DNA of 64,000 bases, from the NCBI GenBank assembly GCA_028829895.1, contig CM054182.1:17690001-17754000 (forward strand), read 5' to 3'. Numbering within the stretch: the stretch's first letter is position 1; each line of letters starts with the position of its first letter. The translations under genes were made by a program, and so were the position numbers. This document shows positions 41,901 through 54,900 of this stretch, piece after piece. Source of the DNA: Sinotaia quadrata (lineage: Eukaryota > Mollusca > Gastropoda > Architaenioglossa > Viviparidae). The notes below the pieces were generated by a model. The model had not been told where the DNA came from and ran no database searches. It saw only the letters and a program-made list of their open reading frames with translations.

Positions 41901-44900
41901 CTGAGTGCAAATAATCCTCAAAATAAGGCAATGAAAAGAATACATCAAATCTTAATAATTTTATTTAAAGATCACTATTATGAGATACTACGTGTAAATA
42001 ATCCTTACACAAATGCAATGAAAAGAATGAAGCATACATCAAATCTTAATAATGTTACCATAAAGATCAATATTAAGAGATACTACGTGCAAATAATTCT
42101 TACACAAAGGTAATGAAAAGAATGAAGCATATATCTAATCTTAATAATTTTGTTTAAAGAGCAATATTAAGAGATATTGAGTGCAAATAATCCTTACACA
42201 AAGGCAATGAAAAGAATGAAGCATACATCAAATCTTAATAATTTTACCATAAAGATCAATATTAAGAGATACTACGTGTAAATAATCCTTACACAAAGGC
42301 AATGAAAAGAATGAAGCATACATCAAATCTTAATAATTTTACCATAAAGATCAATATTAAGAGATACTGAGTGCAAATAATCCTTACACAAAGGTAATGA
42401 AAAGAATGAAAAGAAGTTACGTAATAGAGCGAACATACATAACACTTCCTGCCATTCTTTACTTGGTGATGTTTATTGCGATTTTGTCGGCGCGCTTTTG
42501 TCGATTTCAAAGAGCGCGATTTTGTCGGCGCGCTTTTGTCCATCGCGGTTTTGTCGGCGCGCATTTGTCGTTCGCGGTTTTGACGGGTCACCCATTTATA
42601 TAGCTAATGATAGCACTACAAACCCTAATTCACATAATATTATTATTCAGAATATCAATATTTTGTGATGCAAACAGCCTAATCTACTGTTGTTTTCTTC
42701 TTTTTCTTTCATGTTTCCTAGCTATTGGACTGAAACAACTGTAGGACTATGATTGGCCTCCATCCTCAGTGTTTAAAAAAGCAAAAAATTCTAAATAAGT
42801 ATAAAAACAATATGCTGCATACCTGAAGGAAATTGTTTGTTCGTCGAACATAATATTTGAGGGCAGCCCGACTTGTGAAGAAACCCGTCATGAAGCTGTG
42901 AGCTCGGTATGCATAAGGAAAGAAGTCATCTTCCTTCGTGGTGTAGGTCTTGTTGGCGCGGTTCACGTAATATGTGTAGCACGAAGGTGTGGAGTACAGC
43001 AAGTTGATGTTAGAGCCGTTGCTTTGCTTTGAAAAATGAAAAATATCTGCTAAGACATAAACAGTTTAATTAATAAAGCAAACTGTTCATGTATGAAACC
43101 ACACCATTTGACTGACAAGAAGAATAGCATGTGATTGACATGCTACAAGAAGCCATACAACTTGACTGACATGCAAAAGGAAACCATACAACTTGATTGA
43201 CATGCAACAGGAAATCATACAACTTGATTGACATGCAACAGGAAATCATACAACTTGATTGACATGCTACAGCAAACCATATATCTTGATTGATATGCTA
43301 CAAAAAAACGAATCCAGTGACTGACAGCCCCCCCAAAATACAGAATGGTTACAACTACAAGAACATAATAAGCATCCAATGATTATAATTTGCAACGAAA
43401 CATAATAAACACCCAATGATTACAATTTGCAACGAAACATAAACACCCAATGATTACAACTACAAGAAAACATAATAAACACCCAATGTTTACAACTATA
43501 AGAAAGCATAATAAACACCAATGATTACAACTTGCAAGAAAACAAACCATTTTTATTGATATGTACAAGAAAACACAACACTTTTATTGATATGTACAAG
43601 AAAACAAACCACTTTTATTGATATGTACAAGAAAACAAACCAGTTTTATTGATATGTACAAGAAAACAAATCACTTTTATTGATATGTACAAAAACACAC
43701 ACTTTTATTGATATGTACAAGAAAACACATCACTTTTATTGATATGTACAAGAAAACACATCACTTTTATTGATATGTACAAGAAAACACATCACTTTTA
43801 TTGATATGTACAAGAAAACACATCCACTGATAACAATTGCAAAACACAATTACTGATTACAACTGCAAGAAAACACACCCAGTGGTTATAAACATAAGAA
43901 AACATACCCAATGACAGACAGCCACAAGAAAGCATACACAATGATAACAACTACAAGAAAACATACCATTTATTGACAAGCTTTATAAAAAAAAAAACTC
44001 CACCCACTGATTACAATGCAAGGAATATAACATGTTACAATAAAAAAAAGCACCCATTGATATACAAATGTAAGAAAACTTACTACTTTATTGACACGCT
44101 ACAAAATAATAAATCCAATGATAACAACCACTTGAAAACACAACCACTGACTGACAACCACAAGAAAACATATACACTGATTACAATGTCAAGAAAACAT
44201 TGACAAGCTACAAAAAAAAAAACAACCAAACCCACACACCCACACACTCACTGATTATAACTGCAAGAAAACATTGACCAGCTACAAAAAAAACCAACCC
44301 AAACCACACACCTACTGATTACAACTGCAAGAAAACATACTACTTGACTGATATGCTATAAAACAAAACCACTGATTATCCCTGCAAGAAAACAAGTCCA
44401 ATGATTACAATTGCAAGAAAACATACTCACTGATTATAACCATAAGAAAACACAGTCACTGTTTATAACCATAAGAAAACATACCCAACATGTGAAAACA
44501 CACACAATAGTTAAAATTAAAAGAAAACACACCATTTACTTACAGGTACTAAAACAGCACCCACTAAATACATCTGTGTGAAAAACAAACCATTTGATCT
44601 ATATACTAAAAGAAAACACACCATTTACTTACAGGTACTAAAACAGCACCCACTAAATACATCTGTATGAAAAACAAACCATTTGATCTATATGCTAAAA
44701 GAAAACACATAACTAATAATTACAACTATTAGAAAATATACCCACTGATTACAAATATAAAGAAAACATACAATCTGAATGACAGGCTACAAGAGAATGT
44801 ACCATCTGATTGAAAACTATAAAAAATTAAATATCCATCCATTACAAAAAAAAACATACCATCTGGTTGACATATTTGATGAGTTTGTCCAAATTTTTAT

Positions 44901-45893
44901 ACCAGTTGTGAGCTGCTTGATATTGAAAATCAGAGCCCATTGTCATCATGATGTGGTTAGTTGTGTAATGGCTGGCCTGTAGAATAGAAAAGAGATGTCA
45001 AACTCAGACATGATGTGTTTATTTGTGTAATGGCTGGCCTATAGAACAGAAAAGAGATGTCAAACTCAGACATGATGTGTTTAGTTGTGTAATGGCTGGC
45101 CTGTAGAATAGAAAAGAGATGTCAAACTCAGACATGTTTAGCTGTGTAATGGTTCAACTGTAGAACAGAAAAGAGAGGTCAAACTCAGACATGTTTAGCT
45201 GTGTAATGGTTCAACTGTAGAACAGAAAAGAGAGGTCAAACTCAGACAAGTTTAGCTGTGTAATGGTTCAACTGTAGAACAGAAAAGAGAGGTCAAAGTC
45301 AAAGAAAGTATTCCGGAGTGTCTTTTTTATTTGTATCACACAAACCAAACAAATCAAATGCTGTATAAATCCTGAAAGAATTGCATGATGCAGTGCTTTT
45401 AAAAAATTGGGAATCAACTCTACATACATCTAAAGTTATGGAGGATCTGAAATTAAGTTATTATATTCTGTTTGTTTTTTTCGTTAATTCTTCAATGTAT
45501 ATCCAAACTGTCGAGAAGTTAGAAGGTACCTACTGGTACTAGGACAAAGAGATAGATTCACAGTAGTAATAGGACAAAGGTACTAGTAAAAGTAGTATAC
45601 AAGAGATAAAATACATCATCTATAAGGAAGGCAGATATATAGATATCTAGATGGGCTGGCTTGAAGGAAAGCAGTGGACAGACATAGGCAGATTTAGGGA
45701 AATAAAGCCATTCTTAAAACATACTCAATGATCTAAAACAAAGCTAAAAAACTAAAATGTGGTCTCACACAAAAAACTATTTCCTAAAAACAAAACTAAA
45801 ACGAGCATCACACACGTACAAAAAAAAACAATCTCCTAAAAACAAAACTAAAATCATTCTCTCTCTCTCTCTTTCTCTCTCGCACGCACGCAT

Positions 45894-45955
<62 letters not shown>

Positions 45956-48900
45956 AAAATCAATCTCTTAAAAACAAAAACTGAGTGTTACACAAAAAAA
46001 TGATGTCCTAAAAACAAAACTAAAACAAGCATCACACAAAATGACTTTAACCTGATCATTCACAGCCGTCAGAAAGGTTTTCACTCTCTCCTCAACATTG
46101 ACATCATGGAGCTGTGTATCATCCTGAAAATTTTCAGAAATATTTATAGCATTAATTCTAGACAGTATGATGATTGCAACTAAACACATACAATATTAAT
46201 TCAAAGCAGTACAGTGATACAAATTAAACCTCTAGAATATTATTTCTAAAAAAAAAATAATGATTCAAACAAAACAAATATCTACAACATAAAACAAACA
46301 TCTAACTCTAAATCATTCAAACTAAAAATCTAAATTGGTGCAAATTGGTGCAATTGCAAATTACATTAAAGCAAATAAAAATGTTAAGCATTAATTCTAA
46401 TTTCTATTCAAGCACAAAAATATAACACTTTGACCTCTACTCTTACATGTAAAGTCTAACTACTCTAAGCCTCTTGTCACAAAGGATGTTTCTAATTGTT
46501 TTTTAATTCAATTACAAAACTGACTGAATTTGTGTCTACTACAGTAGTATGGGAGATGCACAAAAATGTAAATGCTCTCAACCAATATTTTTCATATTCT
46601 AAACTAGTACTTCTCAAAAACCTCTTTATAATATGATTATGAAGCACTGTGAAATGCTCACTAAATCAGGCAGGTAAGGAAATGACCTAAAGAAAATATT
46701 CATAATAGAAGGAATGTCACAAAAAGCACTGAAACGAATGCTCACAAAAGTTAGCATGTCACAAAAAAAAACCCCACTGAAACAAATGTTCACAATAGCA
46801 GGCATGTCACAAAACTACTGAAACAAATGTTCACAAAAGTCAGCATGTCACAAAAAACACTGAAACAAATACTCACAAAAGCAGGCATGTCACAAAACAC
46901 TCAAACAAATGCTCTTGAAAGTAGGCATATCACAAAAAACACTGAAACAAATGTTCATAAAAGTAGGCATGTCACAAAAAACACTGAAAGTGAAACAGAT
47001 GCTCACAAAAGCAGGCAGGTCACAATAAACACCGAAACAAATGTTCATAACAGTAGACATGTCAGAGTAATAAATATAAATAAAAATACTTACAACTGTA
47101 CGCATGTTACAATAAACATAAATAAACAGACAACACAGTGACCATTAACACTTCTGTTCAAAATAATATGCAATTTATTATAAACAATGACACATATGAT
47201 CATAAACAGAAAGCATATTGTAATAAACAATGACAAATATGGTCACAAACAGACAGCATATTACAATAAATAGTGATGCATCTGATCACAAACAATAAGC
47301 ATTTTGTAATAAACAATGACCCATAAGATCACAAACAGACAGCAAATTACAATAGTGATGCATCTGATCACAAACAATAAGCATATTACAATAAATAGTG
47401 ATGCATATGATCACAAACAATAAGCAGTAATGAGTGACATGTATGATCACAATCAGTAAGATTATCGCAATAAATGCTAAATCAAAATGCTGACCACAAT
47501 AGGCATGTCACCACAGGAAATATCAAAGCAAAAACCACCGGGAGGCTGATATATATTCTGAAGTATTCCAGTAAATAGGTCAGCTGTAGAACCTGCATGA
47601 AAGAGTAAATTAGTTTAATCTAAAAAGCAGCAAAATCCTTTAAGGCATTTGTACAGGAGTTGTTGAACACTAATTACATTTTCACAGAGCTGCGAAAACA
47701 AAATAAAAAAAGCTGCATATAATTATTTAATGCTGATTACAACTGTATAGAACTGTCCATCCCTGTTTGAAATGGCAATATTTATGCACAATTACTTAAC
47801 TTGTTAAATCTGTGAAGGAGTTTTTTCCTCTGTCTCTAATATACAATTGTTAAAATACAAAGTAGTAAAAAATTTTTCAAATCAGAATATGCTGAGTACT
47901 ATAAAGTTCAGTTTACACATGCATTTTACAACCACTTCTTACCCAGGTTATTAGGACTGCCACGCCATATTATTTCCAGTGTCCTGTTTTTCTGACGTAG
48001 GTCTTTGTCCTGGTAATCTAGCCGTCCAAAGAACAGCGAGTCAAATCCAAACTAAAGCAATCAAATAATAATGATGCATAACTTCCAAGAAAATTAACAA
48101 AAATAATCACAATACATGAATCTACCCCATAAGTAAATGAGTTTTTGCTGTTACTAATTAAACAATGAGTGAGTTAGATTATTAAGCAACAATTTTTTTA
48201 AATAGCTTAATTAGGCAGTGAATTAGTTAATTAAGCAAAAGTGAAAAAGAAGCTTAATTAAACAGTGAGTCAGTAAGCTAATTAAAAAACAGAAATTAAA
48301 AGAAATATAGAAATGTGGAGATTATTATTTTTAAGAAGCTGTTGGCATATTTGCCTAAAGTAAAATTCTAAGAAATATGTATGTTTACCTGAGCAAAAAG
48401 TGATGCTGTTTCTCTAGAATGACCAAAGGGGTCAATCTGCCAGCCCACCCTTGGCCGGCCACAGGCACCAAAGTTTTCCCGCAGAAATTGAAAACCCAAA
48501 CTGTGTTGATCGATGATGGCATTATAATGGGTTGTTCCCTCATCATTCATACTCCAGCCACCAAGAATAAATTCCAGACGACCTTAGCAGATGGACAAAA
48601 CAACAAAATTAACAACACACATTTATACTAACAATTTATTTTAGCAGTGCAAATATATTTTCAACAATATTTTTTAAAATGCATTAAAAGTCTCAACATA
48701 TTTTAGAATGTGCACAAGCAAAAAGAGGCAATCATAACTCACTTCTACCTTTGGGGAATTTCCTGCAGTCAACAAGGCATATCTGTTCTATTAGTAGGTC
48801 AACTAGGCATACCTGTTCTGTTAATAAATAAATGAAGCATTCCTCTTCTATTGATCGGACAACTAGGCATACCTGTTCTATTAATCAATCAACGAGACAT

Positions 48901-51900
48901 ACCTATTTTATTAGTAAGTCATTCAACTAGGCACACCTGCTCTCTTAGCAACTCAACTAGGCACACCTGCTCTATAAATGTCAGTCAACTAGGCATTCTG
49001 TATTAATAAGTCACTCAACTAGGCATACTTGTACTCTTACTGTCAGTCAACTAACTAGGCATACCTGCTCTATTTAATAAGTCAGTCAACATGGCATACT
49101 TATTCTATTAACAAGTTAGTCAACTAGGAATACCTGCTCTATTAGTAAGTCAGCCAACTAGATATACCTGTTCTGTTACTAAGTCAATAAAGTTAGTCTA
49201 TAATTAACCTCTGTGACTTAACAAATTATATTTATATTCAAAATTGATAAGACAGTGGTGCAATAGGGTACTGTTCATCACTAACAATACTAAATATTAC
49301 AATCTAATACTTGTGTATCTCAACTACATTCTTTTGTCAAATGACCTAATACTGGTATGCTTCAACTACATTTTTGTCCAATGATCCACTACCAATATGT
49401 CTCAACTACATCCTGTCAAACTAATCCAATACTGGTGTGCCTGAGTTACATTCTCTGTCAAACTGATCTAATACTGGTATGTCTCAACTACATTTTCTGT
49501 CAAACTAATATTTTTATATCTCAACTACATTCTCTTGTCAAATGACCTAATACTGGTCTGCTTCAACTACATTTTTGTCCAATGATCCAATACCTGTATG
49601 TCTCAACTACATTCTGTCAAACTAATCCAATACTGGTATGTGTCAACTACATTCTCTGTCAAACTAATCTATTACTGGTATGTCTCAACTACATTCTCTG
49701 TCAAACTAATCTATTACTGGTATGTCTCAACTACATTCTCTGTCAAACTAATCCAATACTGGTATGTCTCAACTACATCCTTTGTCAAACTAATCTATTA
49801 CTGGTATGTCTCAACTACATTCTCTGTCAAACTAATCTATTACTGGTATGTCTCAACTACATTCTCTGTCAAACTAATCTATTACTGGTATGTCTCAACT
49901 ACATTCTCTGTCAAACTAATCCAATACTGGTATGTCTCAACTACATCCTTTGTCAAACTAATCCAATACTGGGTAATTTGGTATGTCTCAACTACATTCT
50001 GTCAAACTAATTCAATACTTGTATGACTGAGTTATATTCTCTGTCAAACTGATCTAATACTGGTATGTGTCAACTACATTCTCTGTCAAACTAATACTTG
50101 TATGTCTCAACTACATTCTCTGTCAAACTAAGCTAAAACTTTATGCTTCAACTATATTTTTTGTCAAATGATCCAGTACTTATATGTCTCTACTATATTC
50201 TCTTTCAATTTTCTATCTGCCATTTATACTGCACATAAAACATATTAGATTTCCTTTTGAGCCAAAGTGTCATTTTAGCCAGAGAGTGAGTATCAAAGCA
50301 TTTAATTACAAAAATTGCAATTACATATACATATTCCTATTTTATCATAAATTAAATACTGCTTAAATACAAATAAGAATATTTTTATAATGGTAAAAAA
50401 TCTGTATCATAGCAGTTCAATGACTTAAAGGGAAATATAAGTAAATACAATAAGGACAGATTTTTTTCAAACTTTAAAATTGAATGTTATGCATAAACTA
50501 CTGCACTGCAAAACATTCACCTTTAACTGTTTAAGGGTTAAAGTACTTTACTATTCCCAGGCCACTTGAAGGAATAATTATCAGCAATTCACATTTGCGT
50601 AGTTCATATCTTGTTGACAGTGTTTTGATAACACATTAACAGACGCTTGGAAAATAAATGATAGATACAGGCAGGTTACAACATATGATGGACATTATAT
50701 CACATATACTTTACAACTAATGACTTTAAATTATACACTTTTCAACAGACAGACTTCATAGTGTATTCTATATATATATATTCTTTATATTTTACACTTT
50801 ACAACAGACTTCAAGCTGTATACTTCAGCAAAGATAATGGTTCTAATATTCTAATTACTTCTATATTGGAATATATACAACAAATAATACACATACAGTG
50901 CACTGCCTACCTCACAAGTGAAAGATCTTGTAATTTTAATTGTAATTTTTTATAACTGATCGGTTTTACAGTGTATACTATTAACCTGCTTAATTTATAT
51001 CAGATATTGGCTTTACACTGAGTAATTCACAGCAAAAAATAGCTTTATTTTGTCTGGGTTTTTTGTTACAACAGATTTTACACTGTATACTATAAAGTGT
51101 ATTTTCTACAACAGATAATAGTTTATACTTTATAGCATATAAAAGGGTGATATTGTATACTTTACAAATAATAATGAGATAATTTTTTATTTAATAAAAC
51201 TTGTACAGCCCGAAATGACTTTTTTTATTTTACGGTATATATACTAATACTAATAGTAATAGAGTCATAATGGACGTAGTCAATGTACTTTTTAACAAAA
51301 GATAATGGACCGTACAGTTTGTAATCTCTATCTCTCTTTTACAGCAGATTAGTGGACTTTTTTTCACAGTAAATCAAAATTCTTTATATTGTACTCTTTA
51401 TTTTGTAATAATTAGCGCGACAAATGTTCACCTTCATTGACCAATGAGTTGACGTAATGGCGCGTGAGATCATCCTGCTCTCGGAACCAGCGAGAAAAGT
51501 ACGCGATCTCCACATAGATGAAGCGCTTGCTGGGGTCATCCAACAATTCATTCACAACGGAATCCAATATATACTGAACCTCTAAAAATAAAATTATTAT
51601 ATTGAATTTCATGTAAGGTAAATAAAAGCAATGTGTGGGTATGTTACTTTCTGTCGTGTTTTTTTTTTTTCAAAATCAACTATAGATGCCTAATTATACA
51701 ATTAAGACAAGAATAAATTCTGTCACAAAATATTTTTAAAATTATTATATTTCCCTTTTTTAGCCTATAACTGGTTTGGACATTGTGTAAGTGTTAATTT
51801 AGCCCACATATATTTAATTAAACACTTTTCTTGGAGAAAATTTGCCAAGAAGCAAAAGCTGATGTTGCATACGTTTGTAGTAGTACTGGTCCACCGTCAT

Positions 51901-54900
51901 CAGCCAGCCAACGTCATCATGTGTGTGTGGGACTAAGTGAACGTTGATCATGCCATCCTTCACAGGGTTGCAGCTCTGTTATAAATGTACATGTGACGAA
52001 AATAAAATGTGTCCTCCCATCGTTGTAAAAGTAAGCAATACAGGTATGGCATCAGTAAAGTCAGTCAGTCCGTCGTTCTAAATTTAAGCTTATACACAAA
52101 AGCACCATGAAAATTACAAATGCTTTATAGTTTTTCAATCAACACAGCCACAAGAATCGACATTTTGCAACTTGCCCTACAATGAAGATATTAATAACTA
52201 AGACGTGGAAACAATGAAATTTGGTAAATCTGTTGATGTATGGTAGACTTATCTGAATGTGAATTGTGAAATGAGTCTGTTGATGTATGGTAGACTTATC
52301 TGCGTGTGAATTGTGAAATGAGTCTGTTGATGTATGGTAGACTTATCTGCATGTGAAATGAGTCTGTTGATGTATGGGTATGTATGGTAGACTTATCTGC
52401 ATGTGAATTGTGAAATGAGTATGTTGATGTATGGTAGACTTATCTCAAAAGACGGCACCTCTGACAGATAATTAAATGCGAAAGGGGGGCTTATTGTTTC
52501 TTTATATTTCATATTGAATTAGGAGACGTTGCAAGGATTTCTAGAAATAACCAAGCAGACGAGGCATGTTTTTGTGTGACAATGTACTCGCTTCACCCTC
52601 CAGTGCAGATCTAACCCCGACCCTTCCAGTACAATGAATTGCAACAGTGATAACTACGTTAAAAGTACTCCAACGCTCCCTAACTTTGACCTTGCACGTA
52701 ACAAACAACATTTGACTTTGACCTCTTATCAAATACCTATGTGAAATTTTGACATTTTGGCTACAGCCATTAAAGCATTATTCAACAATAATGTGCGGTC
52801 CCATCCATTAAAGCAATTTACAGTCAGTTCCATTCAATAATAATGTAAAGACACATCCATTAAAACAATATAAAGTCAATTCATTAAAGCAATGCACAGT
52901 TCCATTCAACAATAATGTACAGTCACATCTATTAGAGCAATGTACACTCAATTCTTTTCAAAATAATGTACAGTTAGTTCCATTCAACAATAATGTACAG
53001 TTAGCTCCATTCAACAATAATGTACAGTTAGCTCCTGTCAACAATAATATACAGTTAGCTCCATTCAACAATAATGTACAGTTAGCTCCATTCAACAATA
53101 ATGTACAGTTAGCTCCTGTCAACAATAATGTACAGTTAGCTCCATTCAACAATAATGTACAGTTAGCTCCATTCAACAATAATGTACAGTTAGCTCCTGT
53201 CAACACTAATGTACAGTTAGCCCCATTCAACGATAATGTACGGTTAGCTCCATTCAACGATAATGTACGGTTAGTTCTTTTCGATAATAGTGTATAGTTT
53301 GTTCCATTCAACAACACTTTACAGTCACATCCATTAAAGCAATGTACATGTACATTCAGTTCTGTTCAGCAATAATGTGTACAGTCAGTTATATTCAACA
53401 ATACTGCACAGTCAGTTATATTCAACAATAATGTACAATTAGTTCTTGACACCTCTAGGCAGCCTTCGCTCGTTATGATTATTATTTATTAATTAATAAC
53501 ATAACTAATTACAAGTGATCGAGAATCTTAATTTATAGTTATTAATAATTCTCCCACAAGACCAGCATATCGCTCACTTGGTGGATTATAAGGGTATTAT
53601 AAAACTCTGTCTTACACAATAATAAGATAGACGCTTTACTATTTATGCTTATTAATAATTCTCCCTGGAGACACCACTTGTCTCTCACTTGGCGGATTAT
53701 AAGGGTGTAGTAAGAGTCTTCTCCCTTCCACAATAATAAGACAGATGTCTTACTGTCAATATTTTCATGGATGGAAACTTCTTACTAAAGGAGTAACAAA
53801 TCTATCTTTAATTATATTTAATGAGCCCCCCTTTGTCACTCCAACATAAGGTTTTAATATATGTGCAAGAAGGTTAATAAATGTATTTAATCAACAATCA
53901 AATATACAACATATGAATATAATCAAAAGAACATTGACATTTACATAACTTCAAAACAATGTTTGATTATATATATATATAAATCAAGTTCATAGATATA
54001 GGTTCATCATAGAAATGAGAGTGGAGTTTTAGAGAGATAATTATAGTCAATGTGCATAACCTTTTCAATGATGGCAGCTATCGCTAGCAGGTGTTCACAA
54101 TCACGCAATTTGCAACAAGTAGATGATGGTCCAATGTAACCTTTCTAGGCACATTGCACAAATGTCCCAGAATCTTTGATGCAATCACAAAACACACCAT
54201 GGAGAATTGTCCAGAACTTTGTATGCGCTATCAAAGCACATCATCACAAGGAATATTTCAGAATCTTTGTGTATGCTACCCAATCACACCACGAGGAATG
54301 TTAAAAAATCTTCATGAATTCTTCAGACCAAACTCAAGCCTCAACATCCGCCGTATTGGTTCTCGAACAGAATTCACAAGAATCAACTTACAGCAACAAG
54401 TTTACTGATAAGTTGGACATCAACACTGGATACACACCAACATTATTCGGGTAGAGTACAGTAGTCACTGCAATCTGAAGTGGATACAAGGTTACAAAAC
54501 ATCAAAAATATCAAAAGACATGCTTCTTTCTGCAAAAGTCAAATTAAGGCAGCGCACATTTCTTTCGTCTCTAAACTCCTTTCTCTCTTACACACGTTCT
54601 CAATTTACAATCCTGCACCAATATTCATTAGCCTGATACACACGCACAGTCAGTTCCATTAAAGCAATATATAGTCATTTCCATTCAACAATAATGTACA
54701 GTCAGATCTTTTCAACAATAATGTATAGTCATTTCCATTCCACACTAATATACAATCACTTCCTAATTTTTTTTTAATAAAAACGTCCATTATAACACAC
54801 ATATTTAAAAACTCACCACAGTGCACATTGACACTTAGGTAAAATACAATAACAGTTTATGTTTCTACATTCATAAACTATAACACATTCACACTTCACA

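Noticed and set aside
42289..42591. 100-codon open frame at the right end of the inverted-repeat element
   Set aside because: Made of the CG-rich inverted repeat and the AT-rich array; no transposase features.
43085..43830. Regularly spaced ~30-bp repeats that could suggest a CRISPR array
   Set aside because: Units are directly tandem with no unique spacers, and the DNA is a eukaryotic intron.
49582..50026. Two overlapping 142-codon open frames with 14-residue repeats
   Set aside because: They are products of a 42-bp tandem array inside intron 3. Two frames are open at once because the unit length is a multiple of three.
52958..53317. 119-codon open frame with 9-residue repeats (LLNGANCTL)
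   Set aside because: Translation of the 27-bp minisatellite; no start context, no family, lies in intron 1.
52478..53838. AAAGGGGGGCT at 52480 and its inverted copy at 53825 as possible transposon ends
   Set aside because: Only about 13 of 15 bases, no flank duplication, and the left copy lies outside and the right copy inside the insert that splits the 27-bp array.
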